A stretch of 64,000 bases of DNA from Ischnura elegans (lineage: Eukaryota; Arthropoda; Insecta; Odonata; Coenagrionidae): assembly GCF_921293095.1 (NCBI RefSeq), contig NC_060252.1:5270001-5334000 (forward strand), written 5' to 3'. How positions within the stretch are numbered: the first letter of the stretch is position 1; every line of letters starts with the position of its first letter. This document shows, piece by piece, positions 55,681 to 64,000 of this stretch. The notes under the pieces were generated by a model. That model made no database searches and was not told the DNA's origin. It was given only the letters and a program-made list of their open reading frames with translations. Position numbers and translations under genes: made by a program.

Positions 55681-57284
55681 ATTTTTCATTGTATTTTTTC
55701 TTTTTAAATAATATTATTTGTATTATTATCCGGTTTGAAGAGCCATAATAGCTTCGAAATCCATTTCCAGAGATGCATTCCCTAGAATTTTCCGGGAGAG
55801 GAAGCCCAAATTCCCCCGTGAGATGAACCCCATGATCCCCAGACCGTCCCTATATAGATTTATAATTATTTTAATGTTTACGGCGGTGACTCTGCTTCCA
55901 AATTTAATCAAATAAATTGAATAAAAACGTGAATTTCCTAATAGACGGATCATAGTGGAGGTGTTTCATCTCTAATTCTAAATCGGCAATAAATATGTTC
56001 GTATATTTCTTTTGCGTCCGTATCTTGGGTGAGAAAGCCATAGATCCCTCTTTAAGACATCTTAGAAGACGCGACACCAATACTTGTGCATGACGCTACA
56101 ATCACAAAAGAAATCACAAAATAAATTCTTTCTTAAGGAATTGTGCATTTACGATAGCTCACAACATCAACAGGTTGTGTTTTTTCGCCCAGGGACAAAC
56201 TGGAAGAATCCGTACTGAGAGATTAGTTGGGCATTAGCTAGTCTTCGCAACAATTGACATACACAAACAAATGAAACACAAATTGTAAATGAAAACATAA
56301 TCGGGGAGAAAGTTCTGAAGGCTAAAAACACGCCTATAACATTCCATTTTGACTCACAAGACGAAATTAAAACCAATATTCATCATCACAAAATATGTGC
56401 AATGGCCAGGGGTCCGTATTAGGGGTTGCCAGAAATTAGTATATAACTCTCAATTTAAACAAGGAAGGATATTCGTATTTGCTATAAGTAAGCAGATGCT
56501 GTCAGCCGATTGTAAATCAATATTAATGACCATGAAGGAAATATTATTTTCTCAATGAAATTGAACGATATAAAAGTTGAAGTTACACCCCGTGGACGTA
56601 ATAGAGAAACGCGAATATATACCGGAACGTAATGCTGTTAAGTCAGCGACCCCCACCCTTGAGGCGATCGCTAACTTTTATCATTCTTAGATCACCCTGC
56701 GCGCAAAAAACTTATATTGCATCATTATTCGTAAATCTGAATCAAAACTCATGTGATATCACTCGTCCCACGATTGTATACCTTCGTATACTAATTGGGG
56801 AGAAACAAATGCGTGCCTAAGGCGACGGAAACAGTAATACCACTACTCAAATGTTGAGTATGCCCCTTTGTAATCCTCTCGATTTTGGACTATAACGCAT
56901 CGCAGTTAACAAAGTAAATCTGCGTTCCAACAAAGACGTTTGGCACGATCACTTACCCATACAGAAAATGTCATCAACCTCACGAATACGGAATTAGACA
57001 TAAAGAGATGTATTGTATACTAACCAAAAATATCTACTCCACAAGGCACCGCAATTAACTATGTCACTAATCATGAAATCAATTTCCAAATGGCACGCTA
57101 GTAGCAATCTCATTAGTTACACAGCCTCAATTGATTCTCCCGCCTAGTGTGCACTGCGGGGAGACAGACAGAAAACTCGTCGAATGGCTTCACCACGAAC
57201 ATGTCTTCACCTTCATGCCGATGAAAGAGAATTTTCCTTTAATGCAATTTGGATAGTGTGTGAAACATTACACCCATTCTCATT
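55681..57284. other. No recognised gene
   Basis: Short frames only. A poly-T/TATTATT stretch at about 55690-55730 is low complexity. Confidence 0.35.
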
Positions 57285-57569
57285 CAAAACAAAAGAGGAG
57301 ACATGCTGGCTTCAGGAAGTGTTCTGATCCATGACAACGACCCTCATATCAGCGCTAATGCAGCCCAACTGCTCCTTGAGCAATTTCAGTGGGACATTTT
57401 CGATCATACGTCGTGCAATGTCGACATAGTGCCGCGTGACTTCCATCTTGATACTGAAGTGAAGAAGTGGCTAGGAGGGAAGTGTTTTCAAACGTGCGAT
57501 GATCTTCAGGGCAAAAGAAAATTAATTGAAAGTCATTGGCGGCAACATCCTGTGAAGAAGGTACAGTAA
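57285..57569 (+). pseudogene. mariner-type transposase C-terminal fragment
   Basis: The frame reads MLASGSVLIHDNDPHISANA, LLLEQFQWDIFDH, then DIVPRDFHLDTEVKKWLGGK and CFQTCDDL. HDN-PH and the later D in DIVPRDFHL correspond to the second and third catalytic aspartates of mariner DD34D transposases. The usual PPYSPDLAPSDFHLF stretch is altered at several places. The N-terminal half and the TIRs are not found, so this is a short dead fragment. Confidence 0.75.
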
Positions 57570-58576
57570 AGATTGTCCACAGCCGCGATCAATTCCTCAA
57601 TCGCTGAGGCCATTATGTCGAAAGGACACCAATCAAAGAGTGGTCAATATTTAGCAATAAAATAATAATTTTTAATCAATCGCTTCGTCTTCTGTTCATG
57701 AGCCATAGGTGATCGAAAAGAAACGGCCCTCGGCCTCCATTGTCTTATTTCGTCAGGCTCTAGGGTAGGATTTTTAGCGTTTAAGCCAAAACTTAACAGC
57801 GAATATTTTATTATCGGCATAAATACTTCTCGTTTAACTTCCATAACCTAAGATACGGATACATGTCAATGAATCAGTAATAAAACATTTTCTGTCTTCT
57901 GGAGAACGGTGAGGTTATATCAAACGTGGATTAGACGCAATATTAAGAATCATTTCAGTTTGAAAATATTCTTATTTATGCGTGTGAGTATTTTCTCGGA
58001 ATCCGCAGACCATTTTCTTACTAACTGAGTAAAATCGACACCAATTATCTTTCATTACGGTGACTGAACCAGCGTCGCAGACAGCACCACGGCTACTTGC
58101 TCTGGCGGTAGCACTACAATGAGTGACGTCACACACGCCAGCGATCGGGCCTTCTCTCTAGGTGGCCTCCACACGCATTCAAACACAGTTGAGCATAAAA
58201 GAATAATATTCTTACGACTGACGAGGTCATTTCTAGAATAGTTTCCATTCACGTAGAGAAGGATATCAGTTCTTTCTTTGAGATGCTGTTGTCTCGTGCC
58301 AAGAGGGGTTAGGAGTTGGCCTAATTGAGGATGGATTAACCGATGAGAATTCTCGTTCTATCTATACGTCCCGAGAACATTATTTAATGAAAAACACTTT
58401 AAATCGGTTAATCAATTGAGTTATTTATTGAATTTCATGTAACCACACATGGCACTTTTCTCTATTTCATTCCATATCACTTTTGTGCCCGTTTATATGT
58501 ATTGTGCGTCATTATTTAATGTTTCGAACCGACGAAAGTGTTGGCGTGTTTGCAAAACCATTGCACAAAGTATATA
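57570..58576. other. No recognised gene
   Basis: Short open frames without motif. This is the left flank of the second CR1-like LINE. Confidence 0.35.
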
Positions 58577-59103
58577 CATCTACATAATACCCCGCGAGCT
58601 GTCTAAAAGGCGTGTGGCAGGGGGTGTTAGGACACCAGCCGTTTACAGCTAAAAAAAAAGAAGTGATCTAACGAGGTTGGGACTAGCGTTTATTAAAGTC
58701 CTTTATAGTTCGGGGGAAAAACGAATTCCCATATCTATCCATTCGCCAAAACATCTCTCTTAATTTATCGCTTCTATTGGACCTGGAAATATAAGTGTGG
58801 CTCTAATATTATGCTCTCCGTGTCGCTCTTGAAGATATCTATTCTCAATTGTTCAAGCAATCTAAGTCTAGCGCGCAGCCGCCGAGTCTCCAGCGGCTCC
58901 AAGCCTAATTCACTTAACATCTGCGTAACGCTATCTGTACGCCCGTAACAGTTTTTGACGAACCGCGCTGCTATCCTTGTATTTTATTCAGTTCGCGGAT
59001 TAAGTCTTTCTTCACCGGACACCATGTTCGCTGCATATTCAAGGTGTTGCCGAAGGAGTGCGATATCTTTTACTTTCTCATCCGAAACTTTTCCCACAAT
59101 ACG

Positions 59104-60096
59104 CTAAACGAATCCTAATTTCTTCAGGGCTATGCCACAAATATTCTTTATGTGTGTTCCCCACGTGAGATTCGAGGCTGTAGTAACTCCCAGGTACTTC
59201 ACTTCGTCTGTTTCCTTTATGTTAATACCATCCACTGCATAAACATGGTTAGAGTTGGACGAATTCCGCAAGAAATGCACCGCCATGCATTTGCTCAGAT
59301 TAAGTTCGAGTCCTCACTCTTGGCTCCACATATGAACGTTGTTTAAGTCAGATGATAGAATTTCATAGTCAGAGTGATCACTAATTTCGCGATAGATGAA
59401 AGCGTCGTCAGCAAATAAACGTGTTTTACTGCTAATGCGGGAGCAGAGATCATTAATGTATATAATGAACAACAGGGGGCCGATTACGCTTCCTTGTGGA
59501 ACACCTGATGTAACTTTTACAACATCAGAGCTAATTCCGGCAAGAACTACTTTTTGTTTACGATCTCTGGGAAAGTCGCGTATCCAGTTTACAACTGTTT
59601 CGTTTAATACGCATGACTGTAATTTTTATAAAAGTTTGTTGTGAGGCACAGTGTCGAAAGCTTTCTCAAAATCTATAAATAGGGCGTCAACTTGTCTTTT
59701 CGAGTCACCAGATTTTATAACGTCGTGAAGAAAGAGCGCGAGCTGTGTTTCGCATGATCTACCTTTTCGGAATCCGTGCTGACAGTCATGGAGGAAGTTA
59801 CGTCTGTTCAAGAAAGTCATGATATTGCTAACGATGATATGCTCAAGTATCTTGCCTATAATCGATGTTAATGAAATCGGACGGTAGTTGCCTGGGTCAT
59901 GTCTGTTTCCCTTTTTGAATATGGGTGTAACGCTTGCAATTTTCCAGTCTAGCGGTAACTTCCCTTCGGAGAGTGACTTCTTGAATATTATTTCTAAGTA
60001 AGTTGAGGACTCGCGCGGGTATTCCCTCCGGACCCGGAGATTTACTATTCTTAATCGATGGTAGTTGTTTAGTTATCCCATCACGTTGTATAGATA
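59104..60096 (-). pseudogene. CR1-like LINE reverse transcriptase, copy 2
   Basis: Readable boxes are KSPGPEGIPARVLNLL (60040s), QHGFRKGRSCETQLALF (59775), DALFIDFEKAFDTVPHNKLL (59690, first catalytic D) with a TAA at 59626-59628, KVTSGVPQGSVIGPLL (59505), KTRLFADDAFIYRE (59420, FADD box) and DEVKYLGVT (59200). A frame change lies between KSPGPEGIP and QHGFRK. Apart from these lesions the domain is complete, better preserved than copy 1, and could serve as the family reference in this window. Confidence 0.85.
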
Positions 60097-60210
60097 ACAA
60101 TGTAATGTTTATGCTCTTGGAGTATAGGTCATACCCTATGACCTATACTCCAAGAGCATAAACATTACATTGTTGTTATAATAAGGAAGGTCAGGAGAAG
60201 AAACTTTATT
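60097..60210. mobile_element. 114-bp insertion containing a perfect 79-bp palindrome
   Basis: 60096-60133 and 60137-60174 are perfect 38-bp reverse complements separated by CCC. The insertion is flanked by the 13-bp direct repeat CGTTGTATAGATA (60084-60096 and 60211-60223). Removing insert and one repeat restores the LINE reading EEISIQRDGITKQLPSIKNS in frame. The remaining 36 bp are unique. The class is unknown. The duplication length fits LINE-machinery mobilisation. Confidence 0.8.
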
Positions 60211-60245
60211 CGTTGTATAGATATTTCTTCCATCGATTCCTCAGT

Positions 60246-60695
60246 TTATGGAATGTCTAAATTGAATTCGGTATCGTCAGTAGTGTATACACTTTCGAAG
60301 TGGGAATATAAAGTGTTAGCATTGTCAATATTTTCGGAGACAAGTTTACCATCTTTATCAAATAACGAATCTACGGTTGATTGTTTTCCCTGAAGCTCTC
60401 TCGCGTACGACCAAAAGGATTTCGGATTTTCTTCGAGTAATTCACCGAGTACTTTTTTCTTAAACTTTCGCATTGCAGTTCGCATTGCTTTCTTGGTCAT
60501 TGAGCGTTGTGCAGCGTAACTTTCTTTAGCTTCGAGTTCCTTCGATTTATCACGTGACGTTATGGACTTTCTGTACAAGTTGTATAGTTATCTCTGTTTC
60601 CTAAGTTCCCTTTTGACATCGTTGTTGTACGAGCGAGGTTCCTTATTATCACATTTCAGTTATTGCGGAATATGTTCGTTGATTCCTTGGCGCAG
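60246..60695 (-). pseudogene. CR1-like LINE linker between endonuclease and RT
   Basis: The frame gives ILRQGINEHIPQ, a stop, EPRSYNNDVKRELRKQR, a stop, then YRKSITSRDKSKELEAKESY, FWSYARELQGKQSTVDSLF and FESVYTTDD. This is the usual region between endonuclease and RT in CR1-like ORF2 proteins (a W/Y-x-N-D/E-x basic helix and FW-Y-L). Two stops interrupt it. Confidence 0.75.
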
Positions 60696-60755
60696 AATTT
60701 CTAAGAAATGGCGGTGAATTCTTCTCGGGTTTCCATCCGGGTGAGCTCCATCTCC

Positions 60756-60806
60756 ATCGCTGCCGACGTTTCGATAGAATCCTTTTCTATCGTCATCAGG
60801 GCCGAT
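60756..60806 (-). ncRNA. Hammerhead-ribozyme-like motif of a Penelope-like element
   Basis: On the minus strand the order is ATCGGCC, CTGATGA (60799-60793), an 8-bp hairpin CGATAGAA/TTCTATCG with loop AAGGA, then AAACGTC and GGCAGCGAT. ATCGGCC pairs with GGC-AG-CGAT (7 bp with a 2-nt bulge), giving a helix I. CUGAUGA, the helix II, GAAA and GUC are the elements of the hammerhead core reported in Penelope-like elements. Two deviations exist: the G of GAAA is also the last base of the hairpin, and there is no room for a normal helix III. Activity as a monomer is doubtful. Confidence 0.5.
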
Positions 60807-60847
60807 GATGCCAGTAGGAAAGTGCCAGGTTTATATATCCTCGGTCG

Positions 60848-61369
60848 TTATGTTGGGTCGTTCTGATTGGCGGAGAAAGAGTGCGCTTTTCCCGCCACTT
60901 TCAAAATCGGGTTCCATGCCTTACTTAAGTTGAAACCCTCGTCTCTGTTGAAGTTTTTCTTGGAGAGTCGTATTTCAATTGCCTCCTTGGTGAGGCGATC
61001 CCAGTAGCCGCTGGAGTGGCAGAGCATTTTGGTGTTTTCCCAGCGAATCGCGTGGTCGAGATTGATGGCGTGCTCCGCAACCGCGGATTTCGATGGTTGG
61101 CACAGTCGGAGATGACGCTTATGCTCTTTGATTCGGGTCTCGATCTTTCTTCCCGTTTCACCGATATACTCCTCACCACACTCGCATGGTATGCTGTAAA
61201 CACCAGGCAATTTCAGTCCTGCAGGGTCTTTGGCACGGACTAAGACTTGTCTTAGTTTTTTGTGAGGCAGATGCACTGTCCGTATGTTGTGTTTATGAAG
61301 AATGCGCGAAATCTTGCCGGATACCGTAGAGACGTACGGCAGGTATGCGTTGGCCACCGGTTTCCGCTC
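60848..61369 (-). pseudogene. GIY-YIG endonuclease region of a Penelope-like protein
   Basis: The frame passes ERKPVANAYLPYVSTVSG, KISRILHKHNIRTVHLPHKK, then LPGVYSIPCECGEEYIGETG and RKIETRIKEHKRHLRL, and ends AIEIRLSKKNFNRDEGFNLS, WNPIL. GVY and YIG give the name motif. The R of RIKEH and the E of AIEIRL are the expected catalytic and metal-binding positions. In Penelope-like elements this domain follows the RT and cuts target DNA. The stop is at 60848. Apparent starts near 61357 are meaningless because the frame is the tail of a longer protein. The domain itself shows no stops. Confidence 0.85.
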
Positions 61370-61462
61370 TTCTTCATGTGTCTTCCTTTTTCCTTCAAAG
61401 GACCCGAATCAAAGAGCATAAGCGTCATCTCCGACTGTGCCAACCATCGAAATCGGCGGTGA

Positions 61463-62053
61463 CTCTGTGATCGCTTATACCGTCAATAAAATCGACTTGT
61501 TTTATCAACATAGGATTGCTTACTGCGAAAAGGTCTAATATCTTATTTCCTCTCTTATGCTTATCAACTACTTGGGCGAGAGAGTGATTTGCAAGTATGT
61601 TGAGTAATACCTCGCTGATTTCTCTTTTCCTTGAATTCGGTTTTACAGTGTAAGTATCCCAGTTTATGGATGGAAGATTAAATTTCCCCCGATTACTACA
61701 TATTACACTTATACTCTCTCTCTCTGAGTAAATGCAGATATTTGATTTTCTAGAAGGTACATACTATCGACTTCGGAGTCCGGCGGACTATAAAAAGAGC
61801 AAACATGAATACTCATTTTGTTTCGTTGTTTAATTGTACACCATAAGCATTCTATTTCGTTGTCAATTATTTCGTGGGCGGCGCTCTGTAAATGTGATTT
61901 AAGGGCTATAAAAACTCCGCTACCAGTTCTATTGCGTCGATCGCATCTGTAAATTTTATATTCTGGAGGAAAAACTTCGCTGTCGTTTATATCTTCCGTA
62001 AGCCAGCTCTCTGTCCCCATGACCACGTCTGCGTCCTGAAATATATGCTCCAT
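61463..62053 (-). pseudogene. CR1-like LINE APE endonuclease, copy 2
   Basis: The first part reads DADVVMGTESWLTEDINDSE (the ESWL box carries the catalytic E), YKIYRCDRRNRTGSGVFIAL, ECLWCTIK and CSFYSPPDSEVDS. After a frame break, PSINWDTY, VDKHKRGNKILDLFAVS and FIDGISDHRV (the SDH box) complete the domain up to the Penelope insertion. The first box of the domain (N) is absent, so the copy is 5'-truncated near 62130. Confidence 0.8.
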
Positions 62054-62130
62054 TTCGGCGCGCTTGTTTTTTACGCTACGGCAATCAACTATTTACGCAC
62101 AAAGAGTGAGAATGTTATAATAATTCTTTT

Positions 62131-62571
62131 TGATGCGATTAGATAAATCCATTCCTGCTTAATTCTTTACAAAAACGCTTTCACGGTTCATGAAAACAAT
62201 TATGATGTAAAAAAATTTTGTATTTCAAATTTGATAAACGAAGACAGTTATTGCAAATTGCCAGAAAAATGATGTAGTAGACCACTGAATCAAATAGAAA
62301 AACAATATAAAATGATTTAAATAGTTTCATCTTTTAAGTACTAACACTCAGATTTACTTCCAACCATTAGATCATGGTTTCTTGTTTACATACTCGCTAA
62401 ATATCAATCGACGCAAGTATTTAGGTAAGTTTAACTCAAAAGAACACTTAAGGACTAACAGCAGTTGAAATATACTGCAAAATGGCTTTAAATGGAAGAT
62501 CAGATCATGAAAATAAAATAATAGAGATAGATTGCAGAAAAGATAGGTTCAGAATGTCTTTTTTTCCACGA
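62131..62571. other. No recognised gene
   Basis: AT-rich DNA between two LINE copies of the same family in opposite orientation. Confidence 0.4.
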
Positions 62572-62850
62572 TCAAGAAGAGATTATAACGGCAGCGATAG
62601 AACTCATAAATAGATTGCATGACTTGTAGAGTAGCCTACTAGCCTATGTAAAACTTAATGCATGTTTCTCAATTTTATTATTATTTCTAACAGCATATGG
62701 TAGTACATATTGTTAGTATGCGTGACGCTTTTTAGACCGTGTGGTGTGCATGTGGGAGTCCAGTTGCATGCTGGTGATTGGTCCCCCCTGCCAAACAACT
62801 AGAGGTGGCTCGTAGGGTATTATGTAGATGTAAATATAAATGGAAGTAGC
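62572..62850 (+). repeat. CR1-like LINE 3'-end fragment, copy 3
   Basis: ATAACGGCAGCG, ATGACTTGTAGAGTA, CTTAATGCATGTTTCT, ACCGTGTGGTGTGCATGTGG and GAGGTGGCTCGTAGGGTATT match 17560-17831 in order. It ends with ATGTAGATGTAAATATAAATG. No protein part is left. A severely 5'-truncated copy. Confidence 0.8.
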
Positions 62851-63577
62851 GAGTACTACTAGTAGAAACCGATTGAAAAATTGGAGTAGATATTGAAGAC
62901 TATTACCAAAGCAGATATTACGTGCATCAATCAATTGCGTCAATATTTTTCCTGTTGAATTCTGAGTGGCTTTTGACAGCATTTTTACTTCATAACCATT
63001 TCTGAAGACTATTTATCACCGTCGAAACAAAAAATTTCTCTGTTCTCAAAATATTATAGCGAAGATATATTCAAAAGATTCAAGATCTTCAATATTTAAA
63101 TTCAACTTTGGTAACCCGTAACTCGGAAAAAAGTCATTTAATTGTAATCTAACTTTAGCATTGGATAAGTGCTTATACATATTGCTTCAATAATATGTCT
63201 GATTCAAACGAAGAGCAATAATCAATTTTGTAAAATGGGGGTATAACGGAACATAGGCTTCTTTTTAAATCCCTATGTCCACAACGTTACAAATTAATCA
63301 TCAATAATTGGTAATTAAATCATCAAGTGCTCATACTTAATTTATTTTCTAACCTAAAAAAATGAGTGTTTAAAGCATGCGACAGGTGACGCTGTGGACA
63401 TTAATGTCGACGCCAAAAACTACGAAATTGTAAACGCGACTGAAAGACGGTGTCAATTATGAATCCTTCAAACAGCTGTTGTAATTTTCCATTCTAATTT
63501 ATTCGCTCCACAACTATTTCAATGTTAATACGTCAGTATCAACAATTGTTCTACATGAGAGTTTACTATGCGATAAT
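62851..63577. other. No recognised gene; upstream of a possible promoter
   Basis: AT-rich DNA without recognised frames or repeats. Confidence 0.4.
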
Positions 63578-63609
63578 ATATAAATACCAGAGTGGACACG
63601 GAGTCATAC
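63578..63609 (+). promoter_or_regulatory. Candidate TATA promoter and initiator
   Basis: TATATAAATA at 63578-63587 is followed by GAGTCATAC. If the A at 63606 is the start of transcription, the TATA box begins 28 bases upstream, the usual distance in animals. The ATG of the next candidate exon is 16 bases further. Confidence 0.45.
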
Positions 63610-63621
63610 AGACAATAATTT

Positions 63622-63880
63622 ATGAAACCATATAATATTCCGAAAATAAGGACCCGCACCGTTAAAACTATAAGAGCAATTGGGTGGTGTAGATATTATT
63701 TTAAATCAATACATCCTCACAACGAAGGAATATTGTTCAGTATAAATTATAAATTCATATTATGTATTTGGACAACAATTTCTTACTCCTACACATCTTT
63801 TACCCTGTCTACCCCCGAAATAATAGGCAAAATTCACGATATGATTTCAAGTGATAGACGAATCAAAGTACGTGATACAG
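63622..63880 (+). CDS. Candidate first exon, product unknown
   Basis: ATG at 63622 lies just downstream of a well-spaced TATA/initiator pair. The frame is open for 86 codons (MKPYNIPKIRTRTVKTIRA, then SINYKFILCIWTTISYSYTS, a possible membrane segment, then DRRIKVRDT) and reaches a donor ACAG/GTTAGT at 63880/63881. The hydrophobic middle might indicate a membrane protein such as a receptor, but I cannot assign a family. The gene would continue past the window edge. Confidence 0.4.
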
Positions 63881-64000
63881 GTTAGTCCAGGGTCGTATCA
63901 CAATGCGCAATTGCTTTAATTTCGCAAGAAAAATTGGGTGTGAAAAAATATCTGCAAGATCGCATCCGCGTTTTCTGACATTGGAGAAAAACGCAATCGT

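Larger units (their letters stand above)
60718..61454 (-). mobile_element. Penelope-like element fragment, 3' part, nested in the LINE
   Basis: The fragment contains a GIY-YIG endonuclease frame and, downstream of it on the minus strand, the CTGATGA...CGAAACGTC motif and the GAGCTCACCCGGATGG...GAATTCACCG tail found at Penelope-like ends. GGCGGTGA lies at both edges (60710-60717 and 61455-61462), a plausible 8-bp target duplication. The outer 54 bp (61401-61454) are an inverted copy of 61086-61139 from its own endonuclease region, so the 5' end is rearranged. Only the tail of RT would remain. Confidence 0.8.
58577..62130 (-). mobile_element. CR1-like LINE, copy 2, with two nested insertions
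   Basis: On the minus strand the copy starts in the endonuclease domain near 62130 and ends at about 58577 with GGGTATTATGTAGATGTATA, the same 3' signature as copy 1 (17831) and the fragment at 62572-62850. Order: endonuclease (62053-61463), inserted Penelope-like fragment (61454-60718), linker (60695-60246), a small palindromic insertion (60210-60097), RT (60096-59104), then the C-terminal region with LEYAANMVS and FPRTIKDFN. Stops and frameshifts make it non-functional. Confidence 0.85.

Noticed and set aside
60925-61203. Second minus frame across the GIY-YIG region
   Set aside because: It is out of register with the recognised endonuclease and is arginine/serine-rich, a typical shadow.

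Overview
The window is repeat-dominated eukaryotic nuclear DNA, most likely from an insect or another arthropod with a large genome. The evidence is a moderately AT-rich background and a mixed load of arthropod-type transposons: Jockey, CR1-like and RTE-like LINEs, a Penelope-like fragment, mariner/Tc1 and MULE remnants, and many hAT-type MITEs ending in CAGTGGCG. There is also a THAP-domain gene with an 84-bp intron and a degenerate copy of an uncharacterised protein family that I recall as expanded in arthropods. There are no bacterial operons, no rRNA, no CRISPR and no convincing intact tRNA. The species cannot be told from the sequence.

Layout. 1-11 kb: tandem repeats (339-bp and 98-bp units), one possible terminal exon, a Tc1-like remnant and the arthropod-family pseudogene. 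11-19 kb: a 1.49-kb TIR element with subterminal tandem repeats, several hAT MITEs with visible 8-bp target duplications, and a CR1-like LINE split by a MULE fragment and a hAT MITE. 19-23 kb: a short hairpin, a two-exon THAP gene or pseudogene, and a 500-bp element with 44-bp TIRs. 23.6-27.7 kb: a nearly perfect 4.06-kb inverted repeat with Transib-like ends (CACAGTG) and a 5-bp target duplication. 28-33 kb: nested MITEs. 33-36 kb: a degenerate CATTCACAC minisatellite. 36-39.6 kb: mostly featureless, with one well-bounded exon candidate. 39.7-41.8 kb: a 329-bp satellite array. 42-47 kb: a 426-bp duplication, a CGGTTGTGACA element, and an RTE remnant split by a TA-target MITE. 48-52.7 kb: a nearly intact Jockey-clade retrotransposon. 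53.4-54.7 kb: a 5'-truncated RTE with target duplications. 57 kb: a mariner fragment. 58.6-62.1 kb: a second CR1-like LINE with two nested insertions, a Penelope-like GIY-YIG fragment carrying a hammerhead-like motif and a perfect 79-bp palindrome. 63.6 kb: a TATA promoter plus possible first exon running toward the right edge.

Host genes are sparse. The THAP gene is the only confidently recognised non-mobile domain, and it has an in-frame TAG. The other exon calls rest on splice sites and open frames only. Most of the biology here is layered transposition, and several nesting events can be read to the base from target duplications. The strongest candidate for something undescribed is the 4.06-kb inverted repeat, whose ends resemble V(D)J recombination signal heptamers and Transib termini. 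I read all coordinates by eye. No database search or alignment was run.
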